Positions 1 to 9,218 are shown, counted from the first letter of the stretch. The stretch: DNA of 64,000 nt from Marinomonas ostreistagni (GCF_016888445.1 NZ_JAFEKF010000001.1:558001-622000), one strand, 5' to 3'. Made by a program: numbers and translations. Notes: a model not told the origin generated them from the letters alone.

Positions 1-291
1 GTCGGGCAAACAGTTGCCCAACGAGCGCTCGATATGTTAAGTGTAGATAGCCAAGGCTTCGATCATTTAGACAGGCGTATGTTGTTGACCATGATCGAAA
101 AGTTTGGCGGTCGACCCGTCGGGCTAGACAGTATTGCCGCGGCCGTGGGCGAAGATAAAGATACTATCGAAGATGTCATTGAGCCGTTTTTAATTCAGCA
201 GGGCTTTGTGATACGTACGCCACGAGGGCGTCAGGTGACGCAGCGGGCATACGAACACTTTGATTACCAATTACCTCAAGATCTGGAATAG
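1..291 (+). CDS. ruvB: RuvB, Holliday junction helicase (3' end only)
   Basis: The reading frame is open from base 1 and ends at 291, so only about the last 96 residues of a roughly 340-residue protein are present. What remains is the C-terminal winged-helix DNA-binding domain of RuvB, recognisable from [19 protein letters not shown] and from [10 protein letters not shown] near the end. RuvB is the AAA+ motor that drives branch migration of Holliday junctions with RuvA; the ATPase part lies outside the window. It is followed after 10 bases by tolQ, without the ybgC gene that separates the two in many relatives. Confidence 0.95.
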   Translation, partial: VGQTVAQRALDMLSVDSQGFDHLDRRMLLTMIEKFGGRPVGLDSIAAAVGEDKDTIEDVIEPFLIQQGFVIRTPRGRQVTQRAYEHFDYQLPQDLE

Positions 292-301
292 AGGAAGACA
301 C

Positions 302-976
302 ATGTCCATTTGGGGCTTAATCGCAAACGCAAGTTTTGTTGTACAGTTAGTCATGCTGACGCTATTGCTAGCGTCTATTTTTTCATGGGTGGTGATTTTT
401 CAGCGTATGCGCGTACTGAAACGTGCTCGCGTCGTGAGTCGCCGTTTTGAGGATCAGTTTTGGTCCGGTATTGACTTGAGTAACCTGTACCGACAGTTGA
501 CCGCCGAAGGGCGCCATGTTGAAGGTATGGAGAATATTTTTACAGCGGGTATTAAAGAATATACGCGTTTGCGTCAAAACTCAGCAGTTGAGGGAGATGC
601 GGTCATTGAAGGCGTAGAGCGCTCAATGCGTGTTGCCTTGTACCGTGAGGAAGAAAAGCTGGATCAGCACTTGCCGTTTTTGGCAACCGTAGGCTCGATC
701 AGTCCTTACATAGGTTTGTTTGGCACCGTGTGGGGCATCATGCATGCTTTTATTGGTTTGTCGGAAGTTCAGCAGGCGACGTTAGCAACCGTGGCGCCGG
801 GTATTGCCGAGGCGCTTATCGCCACAGCCATTGGTTTGGCGGCAGCGATTCCTGCGGTGGTGGCGTACAACCGTTTTTCTACCAAAGCGGAAAACCTCGC
901 CTCGCATTATGAAAACTTTGCCAATGAATTTAGCAGTGTGTTGCATCGTAAGGTTCATTCAAACGAAGGGGCTTAA
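302..976 (+). CDS. tolQ: TolQ, inner-membrane proton-channel subunit of Tol-Pal
   Basis: TolQ forms with TolR the proton-driven motor of the Tol-Pal system, which energises TolA and keeps the outer membrane attached during division. The protein has 224 residues with three membrane segments: about residues 10-33, 125-150 and 160-185. The second and third carry the MotA/TolQ/ExbB signature (GLFGTVWGIMHAF and ALIATAIGLAAAIPAVVAYN). I chose the ATG at 302 because GAGG lies just upstream and the product then starts MSIWGL; a longer in-frame start at 260 would sit inside ruvB. It is the first tol gene and is followed 5 bases later by tolR. Confidence 0.96.
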   Translation: MSIWGLIANASFVVQLVMLTLLLASIFSWVVIFQRMRVLKRARVVSRRFEDQFWSGIDLSNLYRQLTAEGRHVEGMENIFTAGIKEYTRLRQNSAVEGDAVIEGVERSMRVALYREEEKLDQHLPFLATVGSISPYIGLFGTVWGIMHAFIGLSEVQQATLATVAPGIAEALIATAIGLAAAIPAVVAYNRFSTKAENLASHYENFANEFSSVLHRKVHSNEGA

Positions 977-981
977 TCATT

Positions 982-1407
982 ATGATTTCACGCAAAGGGC
1001 GCGTTAAGCGTCGTAAGCCTGTCGCCGAAATCAACGTCGTACCTTACATCGATGTGATGTTGGTGCTGCTAGTTATTTTTATGATTACCGCTCCGATGCT
1101 AACTCAAGGTGTGGATGTAGAGTTGCCGAATGCTAACGCAAGTCCGATTCAAACCGAAGAGTCCGACACCCTTGTTGCCTCGATTGATCGCGACGGTCAG
1201 TACTATATTGATATCGGTGGTGAGCAAAGTACTTTGTCATTGGCTGAGCTGAAAGATCGCGTCCGTAAGGTGTTGGCGCAGAATCCGAATTTGCCTGTAT
1301 TAGTGCGTGGTGACCGTAATGTGCCTTATGGTGATGTCATTGGTCTGATGGTTGCTCTACAAGGGGCGGGTGCGCCTAATGTCGGTTTGGTAACGGAGCC
1401 TGAGTAA
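982..1407 (+). CDS. tolR: TolR, inner-membrane Tol-Pal motor subunit
   Basis: TolR is the partner of TolQ: one N-terminal membrane helix plus a periplasmic ExbD-like domain. In this 141-residue protein the helix spans about residues 18-40 and carries the conserved aspartate (D24 in VVPYIDVMLVLL) that takes part in proton conduction. The periplasmic part ends in the usual ExbD/TolR fold with GDVIGLMVALQGAG. Length is normal for the family. It lies 5 bases after tolQ and 4 bases before tolA, so translation is probably coupled through the operon. Confidence 0.96.
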   Translation: MISRKGRVKRRKPVAEINVVPYIDVMLVLLVIFMITAPMLTQGVDVELPNANASPIQTEESDTLVASIDRDGQYYIDIGGEQSTLSLAELKDRVRKVLAQNPNLPVLVRGDRNVPYGDVIGLMVALQGAGAPNVGLVTEPE

Positions 1408-1411
1408 ACTG

Positions 1412-2371
1412 ATGAAGTTTTTGGATAAGGAAAACTACTCACTTCCTGTCGTATTGGCGGTCGGCTTACATGTCGTTGTGCTAGTGGGCGGTGTGGTGTT
1501 GTCGGGTTTTTCTGAAAGCACTCCAGAGCCGCCTAAGCGTCCGCCGATAGTTAATGCGACGGTTATTGATGTGTCTGAAACCATCATTGGTAAGCGCGAG
1601 GCCGAGCAGCGTCGTGCTGCGCAAGCGGCTGCCGAAGCAGAACAAGAGGCCAAGCGTAAGGCGCAACAGCAAGCCAAGCGCCAAGCAGAGCTAGAGCAAC
1701 AGCGAAAAGCGGCTGCAGCGGAGAAACAGCGTCAAGAGAAGGCGCGTCAAGAAGCCGAGGCGGCTCGACAAGCTGCGCTTGAAAAACAGCGGGCTGAGCA
1801 GCGCGCTAAAGAAAAGAAAGCCGCTGAAGAGAAGGCGCGTCAAGAGCGTATCGCACGCGAGAAAAAAGCGGCTGAAGAGGAAGCGCGTCGCCAAGCAGAG
1901 CGTGAACGACAGCAAGAGCTTGAGCGTCAGCGTGCTAAAGAGGCTGAAATCGCCCGCAAAGCTGAAGAACAGGCACGTCAAGAAGCAGCAGAGCGTCGCC
2001 GTCGAGCAGAGGAAGCTGTTAAGCAAGCGATGGCGGAAGAAGAGCGCCGTTTGCAAGAGCAGCAAGCCGGTCAGATGGTGCAGTCAATTAGTAGTCTGAT
2101 CAATAACCGTATCACCGCAGCTTGGATTCGACCGCCAGGCGCTCGTAATGGTATGCAAACCTTGTTACGGATTAGCTTCTTACCAAGTGGGGAAGTCAAT
2201 AACGTACAAGTGGTAAAGGGCAGTGGTGATGCTGTGTTTGACCAAAAAGCGAAAGACGCTGTTTACCGTGTTGGACGCATAGAGGAATTGTCTGAAATTG
2301 AGTCGTATATTTTTGAGCGCAATTTCAGACAAATCGATTTGTTATTTAACCCACAAGATTTGAGAAACTGA
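1412..2371 (+). CDS. tolA: TolA, periplasm-spanning Tol-Pal protein
   Basis: TolA links the inner-membrane motor to Pal at the outer membrane. The 319-residue protein shows the three expected domains: a membrane anchor at about residues 13-33, a long helical region of about 60-215 made almost only of A, E, K, Q and R, and a C-terminal globular domain from about 220 containing [12 protein letters not shown] and the TonB-like [21 protein letters not shown]. The low-complexity middle explains the many meaningless open frames on both strands here. The TGA stop shares its final A with the ATG of tolB. Confidence 0.95.
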   Translation: MKFLDKENYSLPVVLAVGLHVVVLVGGVVLSGFSESTPEPPKRPPIVNATVIDVSETIIGKREAEQRRAAQAAAEAEQEAKRKAQQQAKRQAELEQQRKAAAAEKQRQEKARQEAEAARQAALEKQRAEQRAKEKKAAEEKARQERIAREKKAAEEEARRQAERERQQELERQRAKEAEIARKAEEQARQEAAERRRRAEEAVKQAMAEEERRLQEQQAGQMVQSISSLINNRITAAWIRPPGARNGMQTLLRISFLPSGEVNNVQVVKGSGDAVFDQKAKDAVYRVGRIEELSEIESYIFERNFRQIDLLFNPQDLRN

Positions 2372-3669
2372 TGAAAAAGCATATCTTTTTAGCCTTTGTG
2401 ATGGCATGCCTCACTTTTTCTATGTCTGCTCGAGCGCAACTGGTGATCGAGATTACCAGTGGTGCTGATCAGTTACTGCCTATTGCTGTGGTGCCATTTG
2501 GCTATTCAGGTGCGGAGCCGCTACCGGAGGATGTTGCTGGCATCGTGCAAAGTGATTTATTGCGCAGCGGCGTCTTTGAAACCATTCCGCGTGAGAATAT
2601 GCTTAGCTTGCCAAGCTCTTCGCAAAATGTGTCTTACCGTGACTGGCGCTTGCTGAAAGCCGATTATGTGTTGGTGGGTAGTGTTACTGACAACAATAAT
2701 GGCACTTTTCGTGTGTCGTTTGAGCTTTTGAATGTGTTAACGCAAACACGCGTGGGTAAGCGTGAGGCACTGGATGTGCGACCAAGTAACTTCCGTGACG
2801 CTGCTCACTACATCAGTGATAAGGTGTATCAACAACTGACCGGCATTCGTGGTGCGTTTAGTACCCGTATTTTGTATGTCACAGCAGAAGGTGATAAAGG
2901 TGCGCCGACCTACAAGTTGCAGGTTGCTGATGCGGATGGCTATCGTCCACGTGTGGTTGTCTCTTCAAAAGAGCCTATTTTGTCACCCTCTTGGAGCAGT
3001 GATGGTAAGAAGATCGCGTATGTGATGTTCCGTAACCGTCGACCAAGTATCTTTATTCAAGAGCTGGCGACGGGTAAGCAAGAGCGCTTAACTCAATTTG
3101 AAGGTTTGAATGGTGCGCCAGCTTGGTCGCCTGATGGCAAGAAGTTGGCCTTAGTGTTGTCGAAGGACAATAACCCTGAGATTTATACGTTAGATATCGC
3201 TACGCGTAAGCTTGAGCGTATGACGAATCATTACAATATCGACACGGAACCGACTTGGGAACCAGACGGCAAGGGTATCATCTTTACTTCTGACCGTGGT
3301 GGTAGCCCGCAAATCTATCGCGTCGATGTAAATAGCAAAAATGTAGAGCGTATTACCTTTGAAGGTGAGCTCAACACACGTGCCCGTTTGACTCCAGATG
3401 GCCGTTACTTGGTAACGGTACAAAAGAACAACGGTGATTATCATGTTGCATTGCAAGACATGAATACTGGACGTGTTGAAATTCTGAGCCAAACTTACCT
3501 TGATGAGTCGCCAACCATAGCGCCAAACGGCAGTATGGTGATGTATGCGACATCTGAACGAGGTAAGGGCATATTGGCAGTAGTTTCAGTTGATGGTCTT
3601 GTTAAATATAAGCTACCATCGGCAGACGGTGATGTGCGAGAGCCAGCTTGGTCCCCGTATTTTAATTAA
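2371..3669 (+). CDS. tolB: TolB, periplasmic beta-propeller of Tol-Pal
   Basis: TolB is a soluble periplasmic protein that binds Pal and is released by TolA. The 432 residues start with a Sec signal peptide (hydrophobic to about residue 20, cleavage after ARA). An N-terminal alpha/beta domain follows, then a six-bladed beta-propeller from about residue 170 with repeated blade motifs such as [28 protein letters not shown] and [16 protein letters not shown]. The length matches the family. The start overlaps the tolA stop by one base, which indicates coupled translation. Confidence 0.96.
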   Translation: MKKHIFLAFVMACLTFSMSARAQLVIEITSGADQLLPIAVVPFGYSGAEPLPEDVAGIVQSDLLRSGVFETIPRENMLSLPSSSQNVSYRDWRLLKADYVLVGSVTDNNNGTFRVSFELLNVLTQTRVGKREALDVRPSNFRDAAHYISDKVYQQLTGIRGAFSTRILYVTAEGDKGAPTYKLQVADADGYRPRVVVSSKEPILSPSWSSDGKKIAYVMFRNRRPSIFIQELATGKQERLTQFEGLNGAPAWSPDGKKLALVLSKDNNPEIYTLDIATRKLERMTNHYNIDTEPTWEPDGKGIIFTSDRGGSPQIYRVDVNSKNVERITFEGELNTRARLTPDGRYLVTVQKNNGDYHVALQDMNTGRVEILSQTYLDESPTIAPNGSMVMYATSERGKGILAVVSVDGLVKYKLPSADGDVREPAWSPYFN

Positions 3670-3694
3670 AAAAAGCACTTTTAAGGAGCTAATA

Positions 3695-4267
3695 ATGAGT
3701 GTATCAAAACTAGGTAAGTTTGCTGTAGTTGGCCTATCTGCAGCGTGGTTGGCAGGCTGTAGCACAACCGCTACAGAAAATGATTCAGCTGCAATGTCAG
3801 AAGAAAATGGCCAAGCGCAAGCTGGTTCATCAGATTCTACTTACGCAGCCGGTGAAGGTGGTTCTTTAAACAGTGTTATCGTTGATGACGGTGCAGAAGG
3901 TGCTGCAGCAGCACAAATGGATCAGAACTCTCTAGATGGCGTTGCAACAGTTTTCTACTTCGACTTCGACAAATCGATTGTACGTCCTGAAGCTCGCGAA
4001 GCATTGGCTAAGCACGCACAATACTTGATCGATAATCCTGATGCGCGCATCGTTCTAGAAGGTCACGCGGATGAGCGTGGTACTCGTGAATACAACATGG
4101 CTCTAGGTGAGCGTCGTGCGAAAGCGATCATGCGCTACCTAACGATCCAAGGCGTTGCTGCGTCACAAATCGAAACAGTAAGCTTCGGTGAAGAAGTGCC
4201 AGTTGCTTTCGGTCACGACAGCTCTTCTTGGCAGCTTAACCGTCGCGTTGAGGTTCGTTACGAGTAA
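3695..4267 (+). CDS. pal: Pal, peptidoglycan-associated outer-membrane lipoprotein
   Basis: Pal anchors the outer membrane to peptidoglycan and is the end point of the Tol machine. I used the ATG at 3695, preceded by AAGGAG at a good distance, which gives 190 residues beginning with a lipoprotein signal peptide and lipobox LAGC (lipidated Cys22). The C-terminal OmpA-like domain from about residue 75 contains the peptidoglycan-binding helix (GHADERGTREYNMALGERRA). An in-frame ATG at 3590 lies inside tolB and would destroy the signal peptide. The stop codon overlaps the start of cpoB by one base. Confidence 0.96.
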   Translation: MSVSKLGKFAVVGLSAAWLAGCSTTATENDSAAMSEENGQAQAGSSDSTYAAGEGGSLNSVIVDDGAEGAAAAQMDQNSLDGVATVFYFDFDKSIVRPEAREALAKHAQYLIDNPDARIVLEGHADERGTREYNMALGERRAKAIMRYLTIQGVAASQIETVSFGEEVPVAFGHDSSSWQLNRRVEVRYE

Positions 4268-5016
4268 TGAGCTTTCGTTTAGCGATAGGCTCTACGGTGT
4301 TGGTGCTGACTTTGTCAGCGCCAACAGCGCTAGCAGCAGATAATTCATCCGGTATTTCTTCAAGTGTGGCGGCTGATCTTCTTTATCAACTAGAGACTAT
4401 GCAGCAAGAGGTTTCTCAGTTGCGCGGTCAGGTTGAGCGTCAGCAATACGAACTTGATAAAATGAAAGCGTTGCAAAAAGATCGCTACATTGATCTTGAT
4501 AAACGCATTGCAGAAGCTATGACGCAGGCCCGTAAATCCGCTGCGCCAGCCCAGACCATTAGCGGCAGCGTTGAGCAAGATGACGCTACGAATATGGTTG
4601 CGTCCGCGCCAGTGCGTGCTGCCGAGCTAGACCCAGCGTCTGATGAGGCAAAGCAAGCCTACGATGCGGCTTATCAGCTCATCAAGGATAAGCAATTTGA
4701 ACAAGCACAACAGGCGTTTCGTGAGTTTGTTAAAGCGCATCCTAATAATGTGTTGACGGGGAATTCACATTACTGGTTAGGTGAGTTGGCATTAGTGCTT
4801 GGTAATCAAGGCGAGGCATTACTGCAATTCAAGACGGTTATTGATTCCTTTGCAGGGCATTCAAAAGTGTCCGATGCCACCTATAAACTAGGCATTGCAA
4901 ACGATCAAATGGGTAACCAAACGCTGGCTCGTGATTACTTCAATCGCACCATCGAAAACTTCCCTGACTCCAATGCTGCCAAACTTGCGACTAATTATTT
5001 GAATAATATGAAATAA
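4267..5016 (+). CDS. cpoB: CpoB (YbgF), Tol-Pal-associated periplasmic TPR protein
   Basis: CpoB coordinates Tol-Pal with peptidoglycan synthesis at division. The 249-residue protein has a signal peptide ending near ALA at residue 23. A trimerising coiled coil follows at about 35-80 (QQEVSQLRGQVERQQYELDK), then a flexible linker and three TPR repeats from about residue 130 (YQLIKDKQFEQAQQAFREFV, NSHYWLGELALVLGNQGEAL, VSDATYKLGIANDQMGNQTL). It is the last gene of the tol operon, directly before the tRNA-Lys promoter. Confidence 0.95.
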   Translation: MSFRLAIGSTVLVLTLSAPTALAADNSSGISSSVAADLLYQLETMQQEVSQLRGQVERQQYELDKMKALQKDRYIDLDKRIAEAMTQARKSAAPAQTISGSVEQDDATNMVASAPVRAAELDPASDEAKQAYDAAYQLIKDKQFEQAQQAFREFVKAHPNNVLTGNSHYWLGELALVLGNQGEALLQFKTVIDSFAGHSKVSDATYKLGIANDQMGNQTLARDYFNRTIENFPDSNAAKLATNYLNNMK

Positions 5017-5020
5017 TTAC

Positions 5021-5048
5021 TTGCATTCCCCAGTGATCACTGTAATAT
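5021..5048 (+). promoter_or_regulatory. Sigma-70 promoter for the tRNA-Lys pair
   Basis: TTGCAT at 5021-5026 and TAATAT at 5043-5048 are separated by 16 bases. A GC-rich discriminator (ACGCGCCCG) follows, as is usual for stable-RNA promoters under stringent control. Transcription would begin about 5 bases before the first tRNA. The assignment is by pattern only. Confidence 0.6.
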
Positions 5049-5059
5049 ACGCGCCCGTT

Positions 5060-5135
5060 GGGTCGTTAGCTCAGTTGGTAGAGCAGTTGACTTTTAATCA
5101 ATTGGTCACTGGTTCGAATCCAGTACGACCCACCA
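5060..5135 (+). tRNA. tRNA-Lys (anticodon TTT), copy 1
   Basis: The 76-base sequence folds as a cloverleaf: acceptor stem GGGTCGT/ACGACCC, D arm with AGCTCAGTTGGTAGAGC, anticodon loop CTTTTAA with anticodon TTT, T arm with GGTTCGAATCC, and an encoded CCA end. It closely resembles the known gammaproteobacterial tRNA-Lys. The tol-pal/tRNA-Lys/nadA order is also found in E. coli. Confidence 0.97.
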
Positions 5136-5155
5136 ACTCTTCTTTATTTGTGATC

Positions 5156-5231
5156 GGGTCGTTAGCTCAGTTGGTAGAGCAGTTGACTTTTAATCAATTG
5201 GTCACTGGTTCGAATCCAGTACGACCCACCA
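5156..5231 (+). tRNA. tRNA-Lys (anticodon TTT), copy 2
   Basis: All 76 bases are identical to the copy at 5060-5135, including the encoded CCA; only a 20-base spacer separates them. No promoter or terminator is visible between them, so they are probably processed from one precursor. The flanks are not duplicated. NadA starts 36 bases downstream with no terminator in between, so read-through into nadA is likely. Confidence 0.97.
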
Positions 5232-5267
5232 TCACACAAGGCCTGCCCATTCCCAAGGGGTTATACA

Positions 5268-6314
5268 ATGTCTGAATTAATCGATAAAGCAGCGTTACGC
5301 GATACAGTTCAGAAATACCTGTCTGAAGCCGAAGAATCTCTTAAAAAGCCCGTGGTCGACAATCAAGCACTGCGTGATGAGATCAAAACGCTACTGAAAG
5401 AAAAAGATGCGGCATTAGTTGCCCATTACTACTGTGAAGATGCCATCCAAGAGTTGGCAGAAGAAACCGGTGGTGTCATTGCTGACTCCTTAGAAATGGC
5501 TAGGTTTGGTGCTGAGCACCCAGCTAAAACTCTTGTGGTTGCAGGGGTTAAATTCATGGGTGAGACAGCAAAAATCCTAAGTCCTGAAAAGACGATTTTA
5601 ATGCCGACGTTAGAAGCGACGTGTTCGCTTGATATCGGCTGTCCTGAAGACGAATTTGCTAAATTCTGTGATCAACACCCTGATCGAACTGTAGTGGTCT
5701 ATGCCAATACGTCGGCGGCGGTAAAAGCGCGTGCTGACTGGGTAGTGACGTCCGCGATTGCTTTGGATGTGGTGCAGCATTTGAGTGATCAAGGTGAAAA
5801 AATCATCTGGGCGCCAGATCAACACTTGGGCCGTTATGTGCAAACTCAAACCGGTGCGGATGTGTTGCTGTGGGACGGTGCTTGTATCGTTCACGAAGAG
5901 TTTAAAGCTAAGGGTGTATTAGATCTTAAAGCTGTGTACCCAGATGCAGCCATTCTTGTGCATCCAGAGTCGCCAGAGTCTGTGGTTGAGATTGCTGATG
6001 TGGTGGGTTCGACCTCGCAGTTATTAAAAGCCACCAAAGAAATGCCGAATGAAACCTTCATTGTGGCGACGGATCGCGGCATTTTTTACAAAATGAAGCA
6101 GGCGTCTCCGCATAAGCGTTTCATTGAAGCGCCTACTGCTGGCTCTGGTGCTACCTGTCGTAGCTGTGCGCACTGTCCTTGGATGGCGCTTAATTCGTTG
6201 GAGTTATTGCGCAATGCCTTGCGTGATGGCAGCGATGAGATTCATGTGGATGAGCAGGTGCGCGTCAAGGCGCTTAAGCCATTACAGCGCATGCTGGACT
6301 TTAAAAAGTCGTAA
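5268..6314 (+). CDS. nadA: NadA, quinolinate synthase
   Basis: NadA condenses iminoaspartate with dihydroxyacetone phosphate to quinolinate in de novo NAD synthesis, using an oxygen-sensitive 4Fe-4S cluster. The 348-residue protein shows the expected cluster cysteines in [10 protein letters not shown] and in [11 protein letters not shown] near the C terminus, and the substrate-site motifs [13 protein letters not shown] and [18 protein letters not shown] precedes the ATG by 7 bases. The gene lies downstream of the tRNA-Lys pair and ends at a strong terminator. Confidence 0.96.
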   Translation: MSELIDKAALRDTVQKYLSEAEESLKKPVVDNQALRDEIKTLLKEKDAALVAHYYCEDAIQELAEETGGVIADSLEMARFGAEHPAKTLVVAGVKFMGETAKILSPEKTILMPTLEATCSLDIGCPEDEFAKFCDQHPDRTVVVYANTSAAVKARADWVVTSAIALDVVQHLSDQGEKIIWAPDQHLGRYVQTQTGADVLLWDGACIVHEEFKAKGVLDLKAVYPDAAILVHPESPESVVEIADVVGSTSQLLKATKEMPNETFIVATDRGIFYKMKQASPHKRFIEAPTAGSGATCRSCAHCPWMALNSLELLRNALRDGSDEIHVDEQVRVKALKPLQRMLDFKKS

Positions 6315-6334
6315 GTTTGTCTTGTGCCAATATC

Positions 6335-6362
6335 TAAAAAAGCAGCCTCGGCTGCTTTTTTT
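6335..6362 (+). terminator. Rho-independent terminator after nadA
   Basis: The perfect stem AGCAGCC/GGCTGCT at 6341-6356 has a two-base loop as drawn (the inner pairs would open). A run of T follows it and a run of A precedes it, so it could work in both directions. It lies between the convergent nadA and bepA-like genes. Confidence 0.85.
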
Positions 6363-6391
6363 ATGGTTGTTGTTCACCCATGGGCAAGGTG

Positions 6392-7810
6392 TTATTCAAG
6401 GGACTCGGCTTTCTGTGCGTCCATCAGCTGTTCAAGCTGTTGCTGTTTTAGGTGAATCTCTTGTTGTTGCTCGCCTGAGCTTTCACGTTCGGCGCGCTTG
6501 ATTAGGTGCATGGCTGAGCGCTCATTACCGCGGGCAAATTCAAGTAGTGCATGATAATACAGAGCGTAGGAGTCATTGCCCCGTTGACGGGCGATGGCGA
6601 TGTTGTGGCGATAGACCATGCGCTGCTCATAACCAAGCATGTCATTGTTGACGCGTAAATAATTCCCAGTTTGGCTAACTTGCCCTGATAAGTAGCGAAA
6701 GGTGAGATCACTTGGATTCAATGCCAAGCGACGTTTCGTGATGGCATCTGCTTGCTCTACTTGGTTGTTACTTAAGGCGATAATCACGGCCAAATAATCG
6801 ATGAAATCATTGCTGTCTTGGACCTTATCCAGTTCGGCTTGCGCTTGTTCTGGGTAGTGATTTAATACCAGCGCTAAGGCATGAGCATAATAAAATTCGT
6901 TGGCATCGCTGATATTGCGTTGCAATAATTGCTTCGCCTGGCTGTCCTCGAGGGCAGCGCGATACGCCAGCACACTGGCTCTGAAATACTGAAAGCCATC
7001 GGAAGAAGGTTGAAATAACACTGATTGATTTTGCTGGCCGTTTAGCGTGTCGCTGAGGCGATTTTGCGGCAGTGGGTGAGTGGATAGGTATTCAGGGAAG
7101 TTTGAACCACGAGCTTGACGCGAAAGCGCGCCGAGCAGCTCGCTCATGCCGGTAATGGGAAGTCCACTACGCTCTAGTAGCTCGCGACCACGGCGGTCAG
7201 CTTCGTGTTCGTGAGCGCGGGAGTAGCGCAATAAGTTTTCCTGTTGGTTCGCCATGCCGCCAAGCCATAAAGCGGATGTCGCTTCGCCATCTCCTGAGGC
7301 GGAAGCTGCCAGTCCGGCCAGCAGCATCATGATGGCCTTGCCTTGTTCATTTTTACGATTCTCAATTGAGCGCTCATAGTGGTTGAGCTCTAAGTGTGCG
7401 ATCTCGTGGGCAAGTAGTCCCATCAGCGTTGCTTCGTTAGGAATGATGCGCAAAATATCCGAATATAAGAATAAATGGTTGCCAGGAATGACGAAGGCGT
7501 TAGTTTGTCGGCTATTAAGTAGAGCCAACTCCAGTGTCTTATTGTTGAGTCCGGTTTGCGGTAATACTTCAGAGGCCGCCTGGCGCAGATAGTTGTAGGC
7601 AGGGGGGTATTCGATTAAGCCATTGCTACCACTTATTTTGCGGAACCAAAACTGTCCAAGTAAGTAACCATTATTGGAGAGACTGCGCTCATTTTGATGG
7701 CGTGTAAAATCCGGCAAGCTTAAATCGTTGTAGCTGTTTGCTGGTAGGCAAGCGGTTAGCAATATTAATGTGCTCAGTAGCTTGCTGATTGGTGAAAAAA
7801 AATGTCTCAT
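6392..7810 (-). CDS. bepA: BepA-like M48 metalloprotease with TPR region
   Basis: This 472-residue protein resembles BepA (YfgC), a periplasmic zinc protease and chaperone that acts on outer-membrane proteins such as LptD and BamA. The N terminus looks like a signal peptide (hydrophobic from about residue 8 to 25, then a possible lipobox-like LTAC). The M48 domain carries the zinc motif HEIAH near residue 135 and a downstream EHEADRRG motif giving the third zinc ligand. From about residue 290 the protein is helical and TPR-like. In Pseudomonas a homologue occupies the same position next to nadA. Confidence 0.88.
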   Translation of the reverse strand: MRHFFSPISKLLSTLILLTACLPANSYNDLSLPDFTRHQNERSLSNNGYLLGQFWFRKISGSNGLIEYPPAYNYLRQAASEVLPQTGLNNKTLELALLNSRQTNAFVIPGNHLFLYSDILRIIPNEATLMGLLAHEIAHLELNHYERSIENRKNEQGKAIMMLLAGLAASASGDGEATSALWLGGMANQQENLLRYSRAHEHEADRRGRELLERSGLPITGMSELLGALSRQARGSNFPEYLSTHPLPQNRLSDTLNGQQNQSVLFQPSSDGFQYFRASVLAYRAALEDSQAKQLLQRNISDANEFYYAHALALVLNHYPEQAQAELDKVQDSNDFIDYLAVIIALSNNQVEQADAITKRRLALNPSDLTFRYLSGQVSQTGNYLRVNNDMLGYEQRMVYRHNIAIARQRGNDSYALYYHALLEFARGNERSAMHLIKRAERESSGEQQQEIHLKQQQLEQLMDAQKAESLE

Positions 7811-7840
7811 AAAGGCCTAGATTTTTAAGCGAGATTAAAT

Positions 7841-8092
7841 ATGTCTGAAGTACAGCAGTATGACGTAATCCTAGACGCCAGAGAAGAGCGTTGCCCAATG
7901 CCATTGTTAAAATTAAAGTTGGCGCTCGCCAAAATGTCATCAGGAGACGTTATCTGTGTCTATGCAACCGACGCAGGGTCTTTGCGAGATATCCCTCATT
8001 ACCTTGATTTGGTTGGTCTGCCTTTGCTTGAGCAAGGTGAGAGTGAAGGGAGTTTTTATTTTGTCATTGCTAAACAAGAGCTTGAGTCATGA
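7841..8092 (+). CDS. TusA-family sulfur carrier protein
   Basis: This 83-residue protein has the TusA/SirA fold and the signature CPMP with the persulfide-accepting Cys18, in RCPMPLLKLKLALAKM. Family members pass sulfur to tRNA thiolation, molybdenum cofactor or other pathways. It starts 30 bases from the divergent bepA-like gene and overlaps the next gene by four bases (ATGA). Its place between the protease and the PerM-type permease matches the Pseudomonas homologue PA1006, which from memory is linked to molybdenum homeostasis. It may not be the canonical tRNA-thiolating TusA. Confidence 0.85.
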   Translation: MSEVQQYDVILDAREERCPMPLLKLKLALAKMSSGDVICVYATDAGSLRDIPHYLDLVGLPLLEQGESEGSFYFVIAKQELES

Positions 8093-9162
8093 TTCGCATA
8101 CTAGATGATTTAATGAAGCGCTACTTCTCGAATGAAGAAGTGGTGATTTTTATTTTGTTGCTGTTCGCTACGCTGTTGGTGGTGGCATTCTGGGGTGGCG
8201 TGTTGGCGCCTGTCTTTATTGCTGTAGTGTTTGTGTTTTTGTTACAAGGGGCGATTGCGCGCCTTAAAAAAGTGGGTGTGTCGCACAATCTGGCGGTGAC
8301 GCTGGTATTTTTGAGTTTTATTACGGTTTGTGGGGCATTTATCGGTGTCACGGTGCCGATTGTTTGGAAGCAGGCTGTGCGATTTGCCAATGACTTGCCG
8401 CGAATGTTCGGTGAAATACAATTTTTTGTGCAAGCGTTGGCTGCTGAACATTCTAATTATATTAGTCAGTCGGCGGTGGATGAGGTGAGTGATTTACTGG
8501 CGGCTGAGGCCGCTACAGTCGGGCAATGGTTGCTGTCCTATTCTTTGACCAGTATCCCATCGTTGTTTTCCTTGTTGTTGTATTTAGTGTTAGTGCCCTT
8601 AGTGATGTTTTTCATCATGAAGGATCAGAACAAAATCGTTGCTTATATGACTTCTTGGCTGCCTAAAGAGCGACGTATGATTCGCAATGTAGCACATGAA
8701 ATGAATGATCAAATTGCCAACTACATTCGCGGTAAAGTGATAGAGATGTTGGTGGTAGGCTTAGTAACGTTTGTTACTTTCTGGTTTTTCGATTTGCGCT
8801 ATTCTGCTTTGTTAGCGCTGTTGGTGGGCTTATCTGTGCTGGTGCCTTACATTGGTGCTGCGGCGGTGACTATACCGGTTGTATTGGTGGCTTTTTACCA
8901 GTTTGGTGTCTCGAATGAATTTTGGTATGTATGTGTGGCGTATATGGTGATTCAGGGATTGGATGGCAATGTGTTGGTACCGTTCTTGTTCTCTGAAGCG
9001 GTTAACTTGCACCCATTGGCGATTATTGTGGCGGTGGTCTTTTTTGGGGGTGTTTGGGGCTTCTGGGGCGTGTTCTTTGCTATTCCGTTAGCCACCTTGG
9101 TGAAAGCGATTATCAATGCTTGGCCTAAGGTGCATCCGCAGCCTTTGATGCCACCCACCTGA
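8089..9162 (+). CDS. AI-2E family (PerM/TqsA-type) membrane permease
   Basis: The 357-residue protein has about seven to eight membrane segments in the usual AI-2E family layout: pairs at the N terminus (about 20-75), one near 150-175, and a C-terminal set from 205 onward with the family motif GLSVLVPYIGAAAVTIPVV. Members have been proposed to export autoinducer-2 or act as ion-coupled transporters; substrate cannot be inferred here. The start overlaps the tusA-like stop by four bases, so the two are probably made together. Confidence 0.85.
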   Translation: MIRILDDLMKRYFSNEEVVIFILLLFATLLVVAFWGGVLAPVFIAVVFVFLLQGAIARLKKVGVSHNLAVTLVFLSFITVCGAFIGVTVPIVWKQAVRFANDLPRMFGEIQFFVQALAAEHSNYISQSAVDEVSDLLAAEAATVGQWLLSYSLTSIPSLFSLLLYLVLVPLVMFFIMKDQNKIVAYMTSWLPKERRMIRNVAHEMNDQIANYIRGKVIEMLVVGLVTFVTFWFFDLRYSALLALLVGLSVLVPYIGAAAVTIPVVLVAFYQFGVSNEFWYVCVAYMVIQGLDGNVLVPFLFSEAVNLHPLAIIVAVVFFGGVWGFWGVFFAIPLATLVKAIINAWPKVHPQPLMPPT

Positions 9163-9186
9163 CCGTTCATAGATGTGAGAACTGAA

Positions 9187-9217
9187 GGCCCAGCAATGCT
9201 ATTTGCTGGGCCTTTTT
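9187..9217. terminator. Bidirectional terminator between the permease gene and bcp
   Basis: A perfect 10-bp stem (GGCCCAGCAA at 9187-9196, TTGCTGGGCC at 9203-9212) with a six-base loop is followed by five T. It lies between the convergent permease and bcp genes and can serve both. Confidence 0.85.
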
Positions 9218-9218
9218 A

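Noticed and set aside
1435-2099. Several open frames on both strands inside tolA
   Set aside because: They are shadows of the repeated A/E/K/Q/R codons of TolA, with no ribosome site or known motif.
5060-5231. The identical tRNA pair as an attachment-site duplication of an integrated element
   Set aside because: Only 20 bases lie between the copies, with no integrase or foreign gene nearby. A tandem tRNA duplication explains it.
5021-5275. An 84-codon open frame across the two tRNA genes
   Set aside because: It duplicates the tRNA sequences exactly ([21 protein letters not shown] twice), a well-known artefact of translating tRNA-Lys genes.
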